A stretch of DNA of 64,000 bases from Alteromonas abrolhosensis (GTDB taxonomy: Bacteria; Pseudomonadota; Gammaproteobacteria; Enterobacterales; Alteromonadaceae), in NCBI RefSeq assembly GCF_001953635.1, contig NZ_MEJH01000012.1:60413-124412 (forward strand). The letters are read 5' to 3'. The stretch's first letter is position 1. Each line of letters begins with the position of its first letter. The position numbers were made by a program, and so were the translations under genes. Below, in pieces: positions 1-7,738 of this stretch. The notes beneath the pieces are model-generated. The model had not been told where the DNA came from. It made no database searches and was given only the letters and a program-made list of their open reading frames with translations.

Positions 1-1
1 C

Positions 2-1570
2 GCGGAAACACTGAAACAAAACGAAAGCTGGATCCGCATGATAACCGATAATGTGCCGGCACTTATCGCTTATATTGGTACCGATAAAAAGTTTCAATAC
101 ACCAACAAAGGTTATCGCGATTGGTACGGCATTAGTGAGCAAGATATCAACGATATGCCTATGGATCGCAGCCACCTGAAAGAGGTTTACCCCAATCTTA
201 TTCAGTACTTGCGCCGAGTTAATCAAGGCGAAGTGGTGAGCTTTCAAAGCAAAGAAAAAAATGCTCATGGCGATGTTGGCTTTTTACAAAAAGTCTATTT
301 GCCTCATTTTAATGAGTCTGGTGATATTGCAGGGCATTTCGTGCTGGCCACAGACGTTTCGCAACAGGTAGAAAGCCAGCTTCAGCTTAAAGCGGCTAAG
401 GATCAGTTAGAATCGAATGTGGAAAAGCGTACACGTGAACTCAACCACGCCAACATCGCCCTTCAAGAAGCCATTGATTCAAAAAGTAAATTTTTGGCTG
501 CTATTAGCCACGATCTTATGCAGCCCCTTAGCGCTGCTATCTTGTTCAACGAAACATTGAAAGATCAAGTGGATAGTTCATCCAGCCCTATTGTTGCCGC
601 CCTCGATAACTCGCTGTCTGATTTACATAGCCTTATTCGTACACTTATTGAAACGTCCAAATTAGACGCTGGGGTGTTACAGCCCGATAAGCAGCAAGAA
701 AATGTATTGCCCTTACTTATGCAGTTAGCCGAAGAGTTTACGCATATCAGTAAAGACTACAGCGTAGATTTTCGCTATCGATTGAAAGAAGCCTTTGTGG
801 TGACAGACGTGAATCTACTTTCTCGAATATTGCGAAATTTATTAATAAATGCAATGAAATACGGTGCCAACGGCAAGGTGTTGCTGGCAGCACGAAAGGT
901 GAATGAGAACCTAGAAATTAGCATCTATGATCAAGGTGTGGGTATAAGTGAAGACGATCAGAAAGTTATTTTTAAAGAGTTTTCCAGATTAGAAAACGAT
1001 TTTAACTACTCTTACAGTTTGGGTCTGGGACTATACATTGTAGATAAAATGAGTAAGTTGCTAGAGCACGATATTCGAGTGCGCTCGAAAGAGGGCGTTG
1101 GCGCGTGCTTCACGGTGACTATCCCTATTACCGAAGTGTGTGATACGAGCCAAGAGCAGGACTATCTTTATACTTTGGAGCCATCGTTACCAGCTTACGT
1201 TTTGGATAAGCACATATGGCATATTGATAACGATGCCAATATGCGCATTGCTATGCAAACGTTGTTCGCAAATTGGGACATGGAAGTAGACACTTTCTCA
1301 GGTTTTGAACAGTGCAGTGCGGTAAATAATGGCAGCTTTGACGAGTGCGACATGCTTATTGTCGATTACCACCTAGATGAAGAAGAAACCGGTTTAGACA
1401 TTGCGAAACGCGTAAAAAAAATCGCGCCTTCAATGCCAATTATGATTTGCACCGCTAATCATTCGAAAGCGTTGGCGAATGAACTGGAAGGCACCGACAT
1501 ACAGCTGCTACACAAGCCTGTTAATTCCGCGGTGCTGAAGGCGGCGCTAGTCTCAAGTTTGAATGGCTAA
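2..1570 (+). CDS. PAS hybrid sensor histidine kinase, 5'-truncated by window edge (ErcS'/NahK-like)
   Basis: The frame is open from base 2 through the ATG at 38, and the residues before that ATG read like the start of a PAS domain (NESWIRMITDNVPALIAY). The gene therefore begins outside the window. Order: PAS/PAC (to about residue 110 from ATG38), coiled coil (about 115-145), HisKA with SHDLMQPL (His158), HATPase with N-box NLLINAMKYG and LGLGLYIV, then a C-terminal receiver (MLIVDYHLDEEE). This layout and H-box resemble the ErcS'/NahK family, which in Pseudomonas acts in control of PQQ-ethanol oxidation. It converges on the response regulator at 1584-2243 with a 13-nt gap, so a functional pair is plausible. 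Whether it signals to that regulator is inference. Confidence 0.88.
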   Translation, partial: AETLKQNESWIRMITDNVPALIAYIGTDKKFQYTNKGYRDWYGISEQDINDMPMDRSHLKEVYPNLIQYLRRVNQGEVVSFQSKEKNAHGDVGFLQKVYLPHFNESGDIAGHFVLATDVSQQVESQLQLKAAKDQLESNVEKRTRELNHANIALQEAIDSKSKFLAAISHDLMQPLSAAILFNETLKDQVDSSSSPIVAALDNSLSDLHSLIRTLIETSKLDAGVLQPDKQQENVLPLLMQLAEEFTHISKDYSVDFRYRLKEAFVVTDVNLLSRILRNLLINAMKYGANGKVLLAARKVNENLEISIYDQGVGISEDDQKVIFKEFSRLENDFNYSYSLGLGLYIVDKMSKLLEHDIRVRSKEGVGACFTVTIPITEVCDTSQEQDYLYTLEPSLPAYVLDKHIWHIDNDANMRIAMQTLFANWDMEVDTFSGFEQCSAVNNGSFDECDMLIVDYHLDEEETGLDIAKRVKKIAPSMPIMICTANHSKALANELEGTDIQLLHKPVNSAVLKAALVSSLNG

Positions 1571-1583
1571 AAGTAAACAGGTC

Positions 1584-2243
1584 TTAATTAAATACGTATT
1601 GGTTAAAGTCGATATTCGCAGCACTGGCCACTACCTTTACTCGGTTGCTGGCGCCTAATTTTTTAAGAATAGATGAGACATGAGACTTAACCGTAGTTTC
1701 AGAAATATTAAGCTCGTAAGCAATCACTTTATTGGCTAACCCTTGAGTTAGATATTTCAGTACTGTCAGCTCTTTTCGTGTTAATGAACGAATTTGCTCC
1801 GGCGAAATACCGTTGTCATTAGTCATGCGTGTTCGAGTAGACGGCGTTCTCAATATCTCTGATGGTAAACACACGTTTCCTTCAAAAATACTTTCGACAG
1901 ATGTAGCAATTTCTTCAATCTTGCTGCTTTTTGAAATAAAGCCAACGGCACCATAAGAAATGGTTTGCAGAATATTTTGCTTTTCCGTTTCAGCGGAAAT
2001 AATCACTACAGGTACATTAGGGTGTTGGTTTCGAATTTCTAAAAGTCCGTTTAGGCCACAGGTTTCCGGCATATTTAAATCAAGCATGATTAAGTCGAAC
2101 TTCGCGTCTTGCTCAAGTAACGTTAACGCTTCAGAAATTGAATTCGCTTCTAGGGTTTCTGAGTCGGGAAACTTTTTCCCTAAAATGGTAATCATTGCGT
2201 GACGAAAAATAGGGTGATCGTCAATTATCAGGATACGGTGCAT
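1584..2243 (-). CDS. NarL/LuxR-family response regulator, candidate activator of the PQQ island
   Basis: 219 residues: a receiver domain beginning MHRILIIDDHPIF (phospho-acceptor in LIMLDLNMP), then a LuxR-type HTH (LTRKELTVLKYLTQGLANKVIAYEL...TVKSH). I chose the ATG at 2243 over the longer reading frame to 2318 because the receiver fold starts there and GAGGGA lies seven bases upstream. Regulators of this class (ExaE/AgmR type) activate quinoprotein alcohol dehydrogenase genes in pseudomonads. A hybrid kinase converges on it and a repeated palindrome marks the PQQ promoters from 7.7 to 22.3 kb, so it is the best local candidate for binding those sites. That link is inferred and not shown by sequence. 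Confidence 0.92.
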   Translation of the reverse strand: MHRILIIDDHPIFRHAMITILGKKFPDSETLEANSISEALTLLEQDAKFDLIMLDLNMPETCGLNGLLEIRNQHPNVPVVIISAETEKQNILQTISYGAVGFISKSSKIEEIATSVESIFEGNVCLPSEILRTPSTRTRMTNDNGISPEQIRSLTRKELTVLKYLTQGLANKVIAYELNISETTVKSHVSSILKKLGASNRVKVVASAANIDFNQYVFN

Positions 2244-2476
2244 GGTCTTTCCCTCAGCTAAAAAAGCGACATGTGCCGCTGGCCTTGTGACATGTTTGGG
2301 CTGGCGTTTTATTTGCAAATAAGCTTTCTAGTAAGACAAACTTATGGCGAAAATGAAACGCTTCAAAGTGACCAAATCCCCTGAAATTATGAAAGCTCAA
2401 CAGTCACTTCACATGCTTACAATGTTAACATTAATATAACATTAAATCAGGTCTAATAAGACCAATGGCTTATAAT

Positions 2477-2500
2477 AAAAAAGCACGTAAGACCAGTGCT
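2477..2500 (-). terminator. Putative intrinsic terminator after the SHOCT-domain gene
   Basis: On the minus strand a GCAC/GTGC stem is followed by a run of six T. It lies just downstream of the stop at 2516. The stem is short (about 5 bp). Confidence 0.5.
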
Positions 2501-2515
2501 GACGGGACTTTCGTT

Positions 2516-3376
2516 CTATAACTCGTCAAGTAACTGCCTTCTTTTTTCGGCGTATTCTGTTTCGCTAATTAGGTTCGCCTTTTTTAGTACGTCTAACCGT
2601 TTAAAACGAGCAACGATATCGTTTTCTGCTGGTAAGGGGGCCGAGCCAGCTACGTCTTTCTTACTGGGTGTGTTTTCCCTATTCGCTGGGGAAAGTGTTT
2701 CCTTTTCTAAAGGTGCTTCAAATGCCAGCTGAGTCGGTGCGACCACCCAATCGAAGCGATTTTCCGTTTTTAGTTCTATACCAGGTGCGGAAAAAGAGAG
2801 TGGGGAATCGAATGAGAACTTTGCTTGTTTCCGGTTACCAAAATCAAAGTCGTATTTTACCAAGCCCTGAGAAGTAGGATCATAAGCCATTTCGAAGGCT
2901 TTATTGGCTACTTTGTCGAACTCGCCAATAAGAATATTGAGCTGGTCGTCTGCAACGAAAATACTGCCTGCAACGTAATACGTTTGGGTTTTAAGGCCTG
3001 CCAAATAGCGCTTCTCTTTACTAAGGGCAAAAATTACGTCTTGCTGAGCAGTCGCTGTTCGCAGCGCCTCAGGTAGATAGGCGGCAAGTAGCGTAACTTG
3101 TTCGTTGGAAAAAAGCGGTGTTGACGAATTTTTGTTTTTAACCACCTGAATAGCGCTAAGTATGGCGGATACATCCTGCTGTTGCAGCGTAAAGGGGTGT
3201 TGGTTGGCACGCATGTCACTGTCTGCCTCGTTTGGCTTTTCAACAAGACGAATGAAATTGTTTTTGTCCTCCTGAAATATGACCTGTGCGTCTGCGATAT
3301 GTACTGTCGTTATGAAGAGTAGGGCTAACAGAATGGGTTGAGCTGAACGTAATGAAAATAGAGATATATTTTTCAT
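2516..3376 (-). CDS. Exported protein with C-terminal SHOCT domain, unknown function
   Basis: 286 residues with an N-terminal signal peptide (hydrophobic stretch LLALLFITTVHIADA, cleavage near residue 30). The middle is unassigned. The last 34 residues (DIVARFKRLDVLKKANLISETEYAEKRRQLL) have the spacing of a SHOCT short C-terminal domain, a small helical oligomerisation module. I do not recognise the central domain. It lies between the porin and the response regulator on the same strand as the porin, separated from it by a hairpin at 3397-3424, so it may receive read-through. Link to PQQ metabolism is by position only. Confidence 0.75.
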   Translation of the reverse strand: MKNISLFSLRSAQPILLALLFITTVHIADAQVIFQEDKNNFIRLVEKPNEADSDMRANQHPFTLQQQDVSAILSAIQVVKNKNSSTPLFSNEQVTLLAAYLPEALRTATAQQDVIFALSKEKRYLAGLKTQTYYVAGSIFVADDQLNILIGEFDKVANKAFEMAYDPTSQGLVKYDFDFGNRKQAKFSFDSPLSFSAPGIELKTENRFDWVVAPTQLAFEAPLEKETLSPANRENTPSKKDVAGSAPLPAENDIVARFKRLDVLKKANLISETEYAEKRRQLLDEL

Positions 3377-3396
3377 GATCTTTCCTTTTTCAATAG

Positions 3397-3424
3397 GAAA
3401 AGCGAGAGTGAATCTCGCTTTTTT
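3397..3424. terminator. Hairpin with T-tract between porin and SHOCT gene
   Basis: GCGAGA / TCTCGC stem with 5-nt loop flanked by A-rich and T-rich tracts (3402-3418 stem). It could terminate porin transcription on the minus strand, although the better T-tract is on the plus strand. Confidence 0.6.
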
Positions 3425-3577
3425 ATGTCATATCTTTTAGCTTAATTTTAATTTCTTATTTAAGTGTAAAATTAATCAGTTTTTTATCATTAATTAAATG
3501 AATCGAGTAATTTTTAAATTTAAGAGTAATTAGATATAAGTTCAATGTTAAAATATGACTGATTTTTTAGTTCTCAA

Positions 3578-4807
3578 TTAAAAGAACACAGTGCCACCTA
3601 GTTGAATTAGGGTTAAGTCTTCTGCGCTGTTATAAATTTCTTGCGCAGATTCTGAACCATCAATATCTAAACTTAGGTTTTCGTATTTCGCGTACACCAA
3701 GAAGCGCGAGCCAAAATATTGTTCTGCTGCAACACCCCACTGACTAAGCTCTGAGCCGGTAACGCCATCTAAATGAGCCATGCCGTATTGGTCGTTATAA
3801 CTTGCATATTCAGCATAGAAAGCAGAATCACCAAAGCGATTAAACTGTTTTCTAATGCCTGCTTTAAAGTAATAGGCATCCGTATCGTCACCCGACCCAA
3901 CAATCGCGTCGTCAGCCTCTTCCATCTGATAAGTGGCTACCCCAAATACACCTGACTCAATATGCATGAGTCCAGCTTGCAGTTGTAGCGTAGTTGAACT
4001 GTTGCCACCCACATTGCTACCGCCATCTTTATTCACTGAGTAACCTGCGTGAAGGTTAGTTTTAAAGCCTTCGTGCTCAGCCGCATACTTAACCGCAATA
4101 TCGTAAATTTCGTCGTTTGCATAACCGACCGCAATACTCACGTTACCCATTTGAGGGAGATCGTAGCGCACGCCGTTGCGATATATGCCGTTACAGTCAA
4201 TACCAATACCCAAGCCAGGCGTAGCCAAGCACTGAGCAAATTGACCCCACGCGACATTGGTTGAACCTTCTTCTACACCTCGAATAAAGAAGCCATTTGC
4301 TCTAAATAATGGAGAAATTCCAGACCAGATTGTGCCAGAAGGATCAGCTAGAACGGCAATGTTATCGGTGGGAAGGCTTTGTAAACCAATGGTGATTTTA
4401 CCCCAGTCGCCACCAAAGTAGAGGCTACTGCCCAATAGGCCTATGTCGCCGCCATTGAAGGTGTCTAAGTTATCCTGGTTTGCAAATAAAAGCGGCGTTT
4501 GATGGCCACCACCGGCGTAGTTCGGTGCGCCTGAAAGAGGTTCAATAATGACCTCAAAGCCCACGTCCATGCCTTGTTCTTCCAGTTTATAATTCCCTGA
4601 AAGCGTAATACGGCTGCCTAGCGTTGTACCGTTGTCTGAAAGTTGTGCCACATCACTACCCACACCGTCGTCGTAATAGGTTAAGCCTTCATTTATCCAT
4701 CCAGAGATATTCCATGAATAGGGCTCGTCCTGGGCAAAACTATGGCTACTGACTGTGCTTAAAATGGCAATAGATAAACAGGTTTTTGTAAATGTATTCT
4801 TTTTCAT
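3578..4807 (-). CDS. Outer-membrane porin (Gram-negative general porin type)
   Basis: 409 residues. The signal peptide (MKKNTFTKTCLSIAILSTVSSHSFA) is followed by amphipathic beta strands typical of a 16-strand porin, opening SWNISGWINEGLTYY and closing with a C-terminal Phe (LGGTVFF), the usual outer-membrane assembly signal. A Gly/Asn-rich loop and LLGSSLYFGGDWGKITIGLQ resemble the porin strand 5/loop 3 region. Substrate cannot be told from sequence. It lies next to the PQQ-linked TonB receptor on the same strand but has its own upstream region, and I see no copy of the PQQ-island palindrome there. Confidence 0.85.
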   Translation of the reverse strand: MKKNTFTKTCLSIAILSTVSSHSFAQDEPYSWNISGWINEGLTYYDDGVGSDVAQLSDNGTTLGSRITLSGNYKLEEQGMDVGFEVIIEPLSGAPNYAGGGHQTPLLFANQDNLDTFNGGDIGLLGSSLYFGGDWGKITIGLQSLPTDNIAVLADPSGTIWSGISPLFRANGFFIRGVEEGSTNVAWGQFAQCLATPGLGIGIDCNGIYRNGVRYDLPQMGNVSIAVGYANDEIYDIAVKYAAEHEGFKTNLHAGYSVNKDGGSNVGGNSSTTLQLQAGLMHIESGVFGVATYQMEEADDAIVGSGDDTDAYYFKAGIRKQFNRFGDSAFYAEYASYNDQYGMAHLDGVTGSELSQWGVAAEQYFGSRFLVYAKYENLSLDIDGSESAQEIYNSAEDLTLIQLGGTVFF

Positions 4808-4990
4808 TTTACTGTCCCAATATTGGTAGTGTTGATTAATTACAGTGGCTTTTTGTTTTTATTTTTGACTGGTTTTAATACTTTCGGTGTCCAGTAAATT
4901 GATAATAGGTTCTATTGAATTTTGAACCATCGGCCGTAAGGCGTGTTAATCTCCTTCTTTAGTAGCGGGAAAATTAAATGTATAAATCAT

Positions 4991-5030
4991 AAAAAACGCG
5001 ACTACTGTGAAAAAGTAAGTCGCGTTTTTT
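4991..5030 (-). terminator. Strong intrinsic terminator after the TonB receptor gene
   Basis: Long near-perfect stem (AAAAAACGCGACT against AGTCGCGTTTTTT) with T-rich flanks, 59 bases downstream of the receptor stop on the minus strand. Symmetric, so it may work both ways. Confidence 0.8.
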
Positions 5031-5088
5031 TGATTTTTTTGTAGTTTTTGTGTGGATAAAAGCGCGTGTGGTAACAACTGCTATCTGA

Positions 5089-7617
5089 TTAGAATCTCGC
5101 TTTTAGATTTACACTGACCATTCGCGGTTGTGCGGGGCCCACGAACTCTGCACCTTCTACGTCGGGATAAATGTCTTCTAATACCTCATCAGCCTCGCCA
5201 TACGTGCCAAAGGTTTCATAGTCTTTGTCGAACACATTGTTCACACGTAGCGATGCGGTAAATGTGTCGTTGAAACGGTACGATGCATAAATGTTTGCAA
5301 TAACGTATCCGTCAATCTTTTCATTTTCGTTAGCCTCATCGCCCCTAAAGTACTGACTAGATGCTGAAATAACTTCTGCCCCCAAACGCGCTTTATCCGT
5401 TAAGGCGTAATCTGCGTAGAGCTTGACTAAATGCTCTGGCTGTCCTGGAATTTTGTCACCTGGCGTTACGAGTCTGTCTGGACCCTGAGGGTTAAAGGGG
5501 CTAAACGACGTGAATGTCGATTCATAGGTTGCGTTAAGATAGTTGTAGTTTAACCGGTAGATTAGTTTTTCCCACGTTGAGCCTACGCTGAATTCAACGC
5601 CCTGACGCTGGGTTTCATCAACGTTAATAAAGTATCCGCGAGAGGCAACAGAGCCTGCTTGTTGGAAGATAATGTCGTCCTTACTTCTGCTGTGAAAAAC
5701 ATTTAGCATCAGGTCGATGTTATCAATGCGTGTGGTGTAGTTCGCTTCAATAGTTTGGGTGACCACCTGATCAAGAGGAGGATCGGCCACAAAACCGTTC
5801 GGTAAGCGGCACGGGGCGTCTTCATCTGCACAGCTTAACTCTGCTGGGCTTGGCGTTCTTGAAGACTGGCTGATTGCAAGATTCAACTGGCTTTGCTCAT
5901 CAATAGTAATGTCTACACCTACCGCTGGGTTAAACTGGGTAAAACGGTGATTGCCGTCCAATGAACCTTCACCGTCATCAATCAGGTCTTCCATAACAAT
6001 ATGGTCTCGGTTAAAACGTCCACCAAGATTGAGTGATACGGATGAAGAGAGCTGTGTACTATTCATGAAAAATAGCGACCATGCGGTGGTGTCTATATCT
6101 AATCTGACTCTGGCTTCTTGTGCCATGAGCCCGTTGATGGGTAAAACGGTGCGTGAGTCTTGTGCAGATTCGTTTTCCAAAATACCAAATGTAGTATCAG
6201 CGGCGTAGTTAACATCTCCTTTGGTGTAGCTGGCACCAACAATTAACTCTGAACTGAAGCCGATTAAGGCATATTGTTTTGCTAGCTGAAAAGATAACCC
6301 AGTAGCTTTGGCGTCTGTGCGGCCCGTATTGTATGTACCATCAAGCTCATCTGCGTCCACATCTGATATTTCGGCAAGCGCGGTGTCGTCATCAAAGCCA
6401 ATAAATTCAACCGCTTCTATATCGTCGCCTTCTCCTATAACAGGCAAATCATCGTCATCGTCATCGTCGTCGTCGCCATCATCATCACTATCAAGCGGAT
6501 CATCATCATCGTCGTCATCATCTTCAAATTCACACAGTGTTGCGCGTCCATCAGCGAACTGGCAGGCACCAAAATCACTGTCATCGCCGTTGATTGATTG
6601 AGTTTGTGTGTCGCGATAAAACATATTGGCGGTTAAAGATAAGGTGTCAGTTAAAACGAAATCACCGGTTATATTAACGTGCGTAAGTTCGTTGTTGGTC
6701 TGATCGGGGTGGGTGTAGACCGCTTCTCTTCCTTCAATATCCAGCAGTTCAATAGGTGATGCACCATTGCCGAGTAACTCGTTATCGGCCATAAACAGGT
6801 TCATGTCGAGGTGCATTTTGTCACTTTTATAGGCAAGCGATGTAAATACTTGCTGCACTTCAGATGGCGAATAGTCGCGCCAGCCATCTTCCTCATAGTG
6901 ATTCAGGTTCACATAATACGCCCAGTGATCGTTATGACCACCTGATTCCACAGACGCGGTTTTCTGGCCGAATTGTCCAGCCTGTAAATCAATTTCATTG
7001 ACGTTGAAGCTAAACCCTGTTTTCGTTCTTAGCGCAAGGGCGCCGCCTAGCGTGTTTTGACCAAACAGAGGGTTTGAACCAGAGTACAAAGAAACGGTAT
7101 CTATAGCATCTAGAGGCATGAGGTCCCAATGCACAGTATCGCCAAACGCTTCATTAACCCGACCGCCGTTCAAGTACACCGAAATGCCCTGAGGTAGGCC
7201 AAGCAGCGGAGAAGCAGTAAACCCGCGGTATTGCAGATCGGGTTGGAACGGATTGTTTTGAACATCGTTTAGGTTCACGCTTGCCAGCTGAGTTTTGAGT
7301 AGCTCCGGGAGTGAACGGTTGACGCTCCCTTCAATGTCGTCTTGAGTGAGTGTCTGAACGTTACCAAATACGGCAGAGTTATTGCCATTGGCATTGAGGG
7401 AGGTGACTCCTTGTACCTCTATGACCTCGTAGTGCTCGAATGCATTATTCGCTGCTGCAACGGTGTTACATACAGCGGCTACCGCGCTGGCAATGACAGT
7501 AAATACCAAAGGCGTTCTAGTTGTAAAAGCCGGCGTAGCTTCAAATTGTGACTCGCTTTTCGAGGGGCTGTCAGCAGGCTTTTCTATTGGGCATTGCAAA
7601 GATTTACGTGTAGGCAT
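5089..7617 (-). CDS. TonB-dependent receptor with poly-Asp, EF-hand-like extracellular loop
   Basis: 842 residues: an unusually long N-region before the hydrophobic signal (about residues 36-56), a TonB box (EVIEVQG), a plug (LPELLKTQLASVNLND...LYSGSNPLFGQNTLGGAL) and a 22-strand barrel ending in Phe. Residues 366-390 lie in a loop between strands (TANMFYRDTQ and LSFQLAKQY) and are almost all Asp: eight Asp, then PL, then DSDDDG followed by nine Asp. D376 to D387 fits the EF-hand loop pattern DxDxDG with Asp at position 12. Two Cys lie just before it. The gene carries its own PQQ-island palindrome 63 bases upstream. A role in uptake of a metal (Ca or lanthanide complex) or of PQQ is inferred; the substrate is unknown. 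Confidence 0.88.
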   Translation of the reverse strand: MPTRKSLQCPIEKPADSPSKSESQFEATPAFTTRTPLVFTVIASAVAAVCNTVAAANNAFEHYEVIEVQGVTSLNANGNNSAVFGNVQTLTQDDIEGSVNRSLPELLKTQLASVNLNDVQNNPFQPDLQYRGFTASPLLGLPQGISVYLNGGRVNEAFGDTVHWDLMPLDAIDTVSLYSGSNPLFGQNTLGGALALRTKTGFSFNVNEIDLQAGQFGQKTASVESGGHNDHWAYYVNLNHYEEDGWRDYSPSEVQQVFTSLAYKSDKMHLDMNLFMADNELLGNGASPIELLDIEGREAVYTHPDQTNNELTHVNITGDFVLTDTLSLTANMFYRDTQTQSINGDDSDFGACQFADGRATLCEFEDDDDDDDDPLDSDDDGDDDDDDDDDLPVIGEGDDIEAVEFIGFDDDTALAEISDVDADELDGTYNTGRTDAKATGLSFQLAKQYALIGFSSELIVGASYTKGDVNYAADTTFGILENESAQDSRTVLPINGLMAQEARVRLDIDTTAWSLFFMNSTQLSSSVSLNLGGRFNRDHIVMEDLIDDGEGSLDGNHRFTQFNPAVGVDITIDEQSQLNLAISQSSRTPSPAELSCADEDAPCRLPNGFVADPPLDQVVTQTIEANYTTRIDNIDLMLNVFHSRSKDDIIFQQAGSVASRGYFINVDETQRQGVEFSVGSTWEKLIYRLNYNYLNATYESTFTSFSPFNPQGPDRLVTPGDKIPGQPEHLVKLYADYALTDKARLGAEVISASSQYFRGDEANENEKIDGYVIANIYASYRFNDTFTASLRVNNVFDKDYETFGTYGEADEVLEDIYPDVEGAEFVGPAQPRMVSVNLKARF

Positions 7618-7679
7618 GGTCTTGGCTGTGTAGTTATTATTTATGTTTTAAGTATTGCCCTAACCATTCCCTAAAAATA

Positions 7680-7698
7680 TCCTCCTTAAGTGGGAGGA
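7680..7698 (-). promoter_or_regulatory. PQQ-island palindrome, copy 1 (TonB receptor promoter)
   Basis: TCCTCC and GGAGGA arms with a 7-nt spacer, 63 bases upstream of the receptor start at 7617. A -10-like AATACT (7656-7651 on the minus strand) follows 23 bases after the site, the same distance as at pqqA. Confidence 0.7.
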
Positions 7699-7738
7699 AG
7701 TGTCATAAATTGGTAGCAGTGTATTTTCCCGAATTGCC

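Noticed and set aside
6308..6601. Plus-strand ORF rich in Ser (97 residues)
   Set aside because: It is the antisense shadow of the poly-Asp codons of the TonB receptor (GAT/GAC reads as ATC/GTC or TCA/TCG).
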